Shown one piece after another: positions 60,379 to 64,000 of a stretch of DNA of 64,000 bases; the first letter of the stretch is position 1, and each line of letters opens with the position of its first letter. Both the position numbers and the translations under genes were made by a program. The stretch covers positions 330,001-394,000 of the forward strand of contig JAXRKP010000018.1 in the NCBI GenBank assembly GCA_037039925.1. The letters are read 5' to 3'. Source of the DNA: Doris montereyensis (lineage: Eukaryota > Mollusca > Gastropoda > Nudibranchia > Dorididae). The notes under the pieces are model-generated. The model had not been told where the DNA came from, made no database searches, and saw only the letters and a program-made list of their open reading frames with translations.

Positions 60379-61007
60379 ACACTAGGCGTCAAAGTTAATG
60401 CAACACTTTTTGAGTGACTGGTAATCGCTGATATCAAACAGGAACGACGAATTCTAGTGGTACAAATCATTCATTTCTGCTACTTTTCGTACCTAAATTC
60501 ATGAGGTTATACGCAGCAATCACAAATTTGTAATATTCCAAAAAATATGTGTAAAAAAGGCGATTGCAAAAATTACTAAAAAATGACAGTACTTCCATCG
60601 ATTATGGTAACCATCTTAGATCCTGTCGCCACCCAAGGTCATCTTGATGACGTCATTTCCCGCACCCTAAAGGTACCTCCATGAAGCACTATTGCTAAAA
60701 TATTAATGTTTAATCACCATGTTTGAGAGGCTTGGCTTTTTTGTTTTTCTTGCACAAATTGATTATTTGTTAATTAAAGTGTGAAAAGTTATAATATATC
60801 ATTAATCATTGGATTAGCTTTTTGTTTTTCTTGCACAAATTGATTATTTGTCAATTAAAGTGTGAAAAGTTATAATATATCATTAATCATTGGATTCCTC
60901 TTTTTTTGTTCTTTTTGAACAATGTTTGATGTATGTAATGAATAATATAAAACAACCAAAGAGATAAAGCACCTTGAGAAGCGTTGCATTATTTCTGATG
61001 TCTAGTA
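60379..61007. mobile_element. Non-autonomous TIR element (about 629 bp)
   Basis: Left end ACTAGGCGTCAAAGTTAATG then CAACACTTTTTGAG; right end reverse complement ACTAGACATCAGAAATAATG then CAACGCTTCTCAAG. Imperfect TIRs of about 34 bp, no ORF. Confidence 0.6.
60735..60897. repeat. Tandem duplication of about 82 bp
   Basis: TTTTTGTTTTTCTTGCACAA through ATCATTAATCATTGGATT occurs twice with one or two differences, inside the TIR element. Confidence 0.92.
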
Positions 61008-61009
61008 CT

Positions 61010-61715
61010 AGTATATTTATGATCAGGCCAGATGATGATGTAGTTGTAGTAACATTGAAATTAGGATGGGCCTAGATACAACTGGTGACAAAAGAGGATT
61101 GATTTAGCATCTTATGAAACAAAAGCCTTCACACCTCTAAGTCATATAGCTGGAGGCAGGGAGGGGGGTTCTTTCCCTTTAGTGTGCTTTCTTTGGCTTT
61201 GTCTGATGGCCATTGAACAAAAACAACGATGATGCAGAGAAATGAACTGGTTTCATAGCAACATTTTAACATGTTCTACACATTTTTTCCTCTTTTTTTG
61301 ACTGCTTATGCATATTATACCAGAAATAAGAAACAAGCAATGGCTCAGATCATTTTAATTCAAACTATATACACAGCAAACATGATAATGATAATATATT
61401 CACCTTTAAAGGAGAACAAAAACATATGCATGCAAAAGAAAGTTGATATTTTTTCCTGTCAAGAAGCAGTATACTGTAAGTGGTCATTTAACAGAGGACA
61501 TACAACAAAAAAAGTAACATACATTAGTCGCGGGATAATTGCCCGCTGCATATTTGCACGGTTTGCACAAGCACACATTGACAGCTTTTTCTATTTAATA
61601 AGTATCCACAAATGTAAGACAGGTATGCATAATCGCATGCTCAAAGTAAGCTACAAAATTGTGATAACATCTAGTGAATAATTTGCCTCTATGCATTAAA
61701 AGCAAGCAAAAAAAA
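61010..61715. other. No gene seen
   Basis: A 136-codon plus-strand frame at 61271-61681 has no recognisable domain and no splice or start context; left unassigned. Confidence 0.4.
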
Positions 61716-61716
61716 A

Positions 61717-61920
<204 letters not shown>

Positions 61921-61924
61921 GAAA

Positions 61925-62685
61925 ATGAACAGTGCAGGTGGGTAAAACCCTTGGCATACATATGTAGGCTAAACTGTGATGTCATCACCTTGTAGCCTAC
62001 AGTGATGCACACTCATAGCGCATCTCACCAGAGCCTACTGAGTGGGTCACAGAACAGACTCGCAGGTCACAAATATACAGAATGATTGGACTGAAATCGA
62101 TCACGAACATTGTTTGGAATTGGAATTGGAGCAGTCGTTGACAACATTCAGCAGTTCATCTTAGCATCTCAAAATAATTATTATTTTCATTAAATAAATT
62201 GAGGTGGTTCCCTTGACTCGGTAAGAATTTTATTTAGTTTGTCTCCTTTAGTTATCTTTCTCATTATTTTAAGATATAAAAAACTCCCTAAAAAGTCAAA
62301 ACTAAAACAAAAAAAAATACCCAAACAAACAAAACAAAAACTCCCATAATCGCCCAAACATATGTCATGTATTGTTACGTCTCTACACACAACCTGTCCT
62401 GTCGTGCCGCATAAACGAAAAGCCGATATTTTCATATCCACTTACAGTTACAGGAGTTTACTTAGCTAGCTTCCATAACTGCAAAGTAGGCGTGATTGCC
62501 TACATTTCACTTCTCCCAACAACAAGTACTTACCCAGCAACTACTGTAATCTTATTCTTTTCAAAGACATCATTCATCATGTATGCACACACACAAATAA
62601 GAATGTATATACACACATATATAGGCCTACATACATACAGACATATACATGTGAGTCAAAGTCAAAAGGAGCAAAATTGGGTTCA
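61925..62685. other. No gene supported
   Basis: Contains CA/TA microsatellite at 62584-62660. A donor-like site at 62533 on the minus strand follows a short open frame but is too short to call. Confidence 0.4.
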
Positions 62686-62689
62686 CAAT

Positions 62690-62965
62690 TTTTTTGTGCT
62701 CTATCTGTCCCATGGTGGAGGCCGTGGGGCACTACCGATGACCAAATAAACCAGTTTTCTCAACTCCTTCCTGTCCTCCGCCCGTCTCATCAGCTCACTT
62801 AGCTTCAGGCCCGTTCATTCAATGATATTGTCCTCCCATCTCTTCTTTGTCTGCCACCTCTTCTCCCTCCTCTGACAGTTCCTTGAAGCACAGTTTTTGG
62901 AAGCCCTCCTTCTCTCACCAAGTGTCCAAACCATTTCATTTTGCGCCTTTTGACAGTTTTTGCTA
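62690..62965 (-). pseudogene. RTE-type LINE 3' end (third lineage)
   Basis: The minus strand reads KMKWFGHLVREGGLPKTVLQ, then GTVRGGRRRGRQRRRWEDNI, IEWTGLKLSELMRRAEDRKE and a stop, after one frame change. This is the C-terminal end of an RTE/BovB-like protein, followed by a short A-rich 3' UTR. It lacks the FGHVNRMND version seen at 16-26 kb and is a different family. Confidence 0.83.
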
Positions 62966-62969
62966 TAAT

Positions 62970-64000
62970 TGTATAAATCTGAAAAATTTGCCTAGTTGAT
63001 ATACCATTGAAAGATAAACATCAAATTACAGTGCTGTATTCATTTAATAATTTTGAGGCTCAGAGTTCAACACTTTCAATATAATTTTGTCTTTAAACAA
63101 GTTTGAAATACTTTTAACATACAAAAATGATAAAATACAGATCATTTCAACTAAAAGAATGAAAATATATATACCTGCAGGAAATGTAGGTCCTTTTACA
63201 ATCTATTAATTTCTTAGCAAAGAAACTTAAGATGAACCTTAACATTGAACATGAAATTACCATACTACACCAAAGGCCACGTAAAATGTCATCTTTACTG
63301 TCACACAGAAGTCATATTGACATGCATAATTTAGATAAAAAAGTGAAGTTAAATAGCTTCAAATGATATTTTAATTACATTATTTAATTGCCATTAGGTC
63401 ATGTTTGGTGTAATGTAATGTTTGCCATAGCAGTGATCGTCTTATTTCAAAGAAATTTTTTTTTACTAGCAGGACACTTTGTAGACATATAATATATACG
63501 CGTGTGAGTGTACAATTTGTCTCTCAAATACTGAAAACTTGAAAACCACTGCAAAAAATATTTTTCTTGTCCGACACACAAGCACAAATTCTTGCAAACA
63601 ATTAACGTTGTTAACCATACTCTTCTCACATGGCAAATCTTTTTACAGTTTACAGTAGGATTTTTAATAAAATTCTTCAAATGAGGTCGATACTAATTAA
63701 TAGTTGCATCTTGATAATATTTTATAGTTGCATCCATGGACATTATAATGATTGGCACTTTGGTAGATTTGAAAGAAAAAAAAACTTCCTGTCACCCTCT
63801 GAAAGGTCCCCCCCCCACCCCCCCATTCAAATGATATTAACTTATGTACACATCTTTGTAAAAACAAGAGATGACAAAATGATGATGTGATTTGACAGTC
63901 AAATGAGACAAGAGGTCATTCATTTCATTGAATTTTAAATTAAAAAATCAACAACTAAGTCAGCTCTAATTTACATCTTCAGCCATCTTATAATATCGTG
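62970..64000. other. No gene seen
   Basis: AT-rich right end of the window; C-run at 63811-63826. Short frames only. Confidence 0.5.

Noticed and set aside
59994..60470. 158-codon minus-strand frame with several Cys and His
   Set aside because: Composition reflects AT-rich DNA with CA repeats (CLCVHVDVC). It overlaps the end of a TIR element, and no domain is visible.
62534..62580. Minus-strand mini-exon MMNDVFEKNKITVVAG ending at a GTAAGT donor
   Set aside because: Only 15 codons, no partner exon in the following sequence and no recognisable family; the donor match alone is weak evidence.

Overview
This is eukaryotic, animal nuclear DNA, with split genes, GT-AG introns, several LINE and SINE families and very heavy simple-sequence load. 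The repeat style (tRNA-headed SINEs, RTE-like LINEs, frequent TAGGCCTA and ACATGTA words) suggests a mollusc or other lophotrochozoan. That placement is inference; no marker gene fixes the species.

Two host genes can be supported, both on the minus strand. The first is one exon, the N-terminal membrane-anchor exon of a microsomal cytochrome P450 (967-1187); the rest of the gene would lie to the left of the window. The second is an essentially complete eight-exon gene (33541 to about 46534) for the regulatory subunit of class IA phosphoinositide 3-kinase. Its order is acidic/proline-containing N-terminus, N-SH2, inter-SH2 coiled coil, C-SH2. It has no SH3 or RhoGAP part, so it resembles the short p50/p55/p60 forms. 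Splice sites are good and seven of eight exons join in compatible phase, but four exons each carry a one-base frame break, mostly at short A/T runs. These look like assembly indels rather than decay.

The rest is mobile and repetitive DNA. From 1 to 16 kb there are LINE scraps, a 36-bp minisatellite, three SINE families, long trinucleotide and GA arrays and a pogo-like TIR element. From 16.2 to 26.5 kb there are three copies of one RTE-like LINE: copy A is split by a full-length opposite-strand copy B (11-bp target duplication), and copy D stands alone with its own 11-bp duplication. All copies begin with tandem monomers of about 69 bp in the 5' UTR. From 26.9 to 29.7 kb there is a second LINE type and a 1.8-kb element with arms of about 180 bp in inverted orientation. 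The introns of the PI3K gene hold a LINE 5' end, a TTAA-flanked element, SINEs and a dead mariner. From 46.5 to 64 kb no gene is recognisable. This part holds a second TTAA element, a foldback element with a hammerhead-like motif, a strange GA-rich tract (54.5-58.1 kb) containing compressed echoes of its own left flank, a tandem triplicate of a small retroposon-like repeat, and an RTE 3' end.

Nothing here forms an operon or a multi-gene system. The most informative structures are the nested LINEs, the LINE 5' UTR monomers, the TTAA and foldback families and the GA echo tract.
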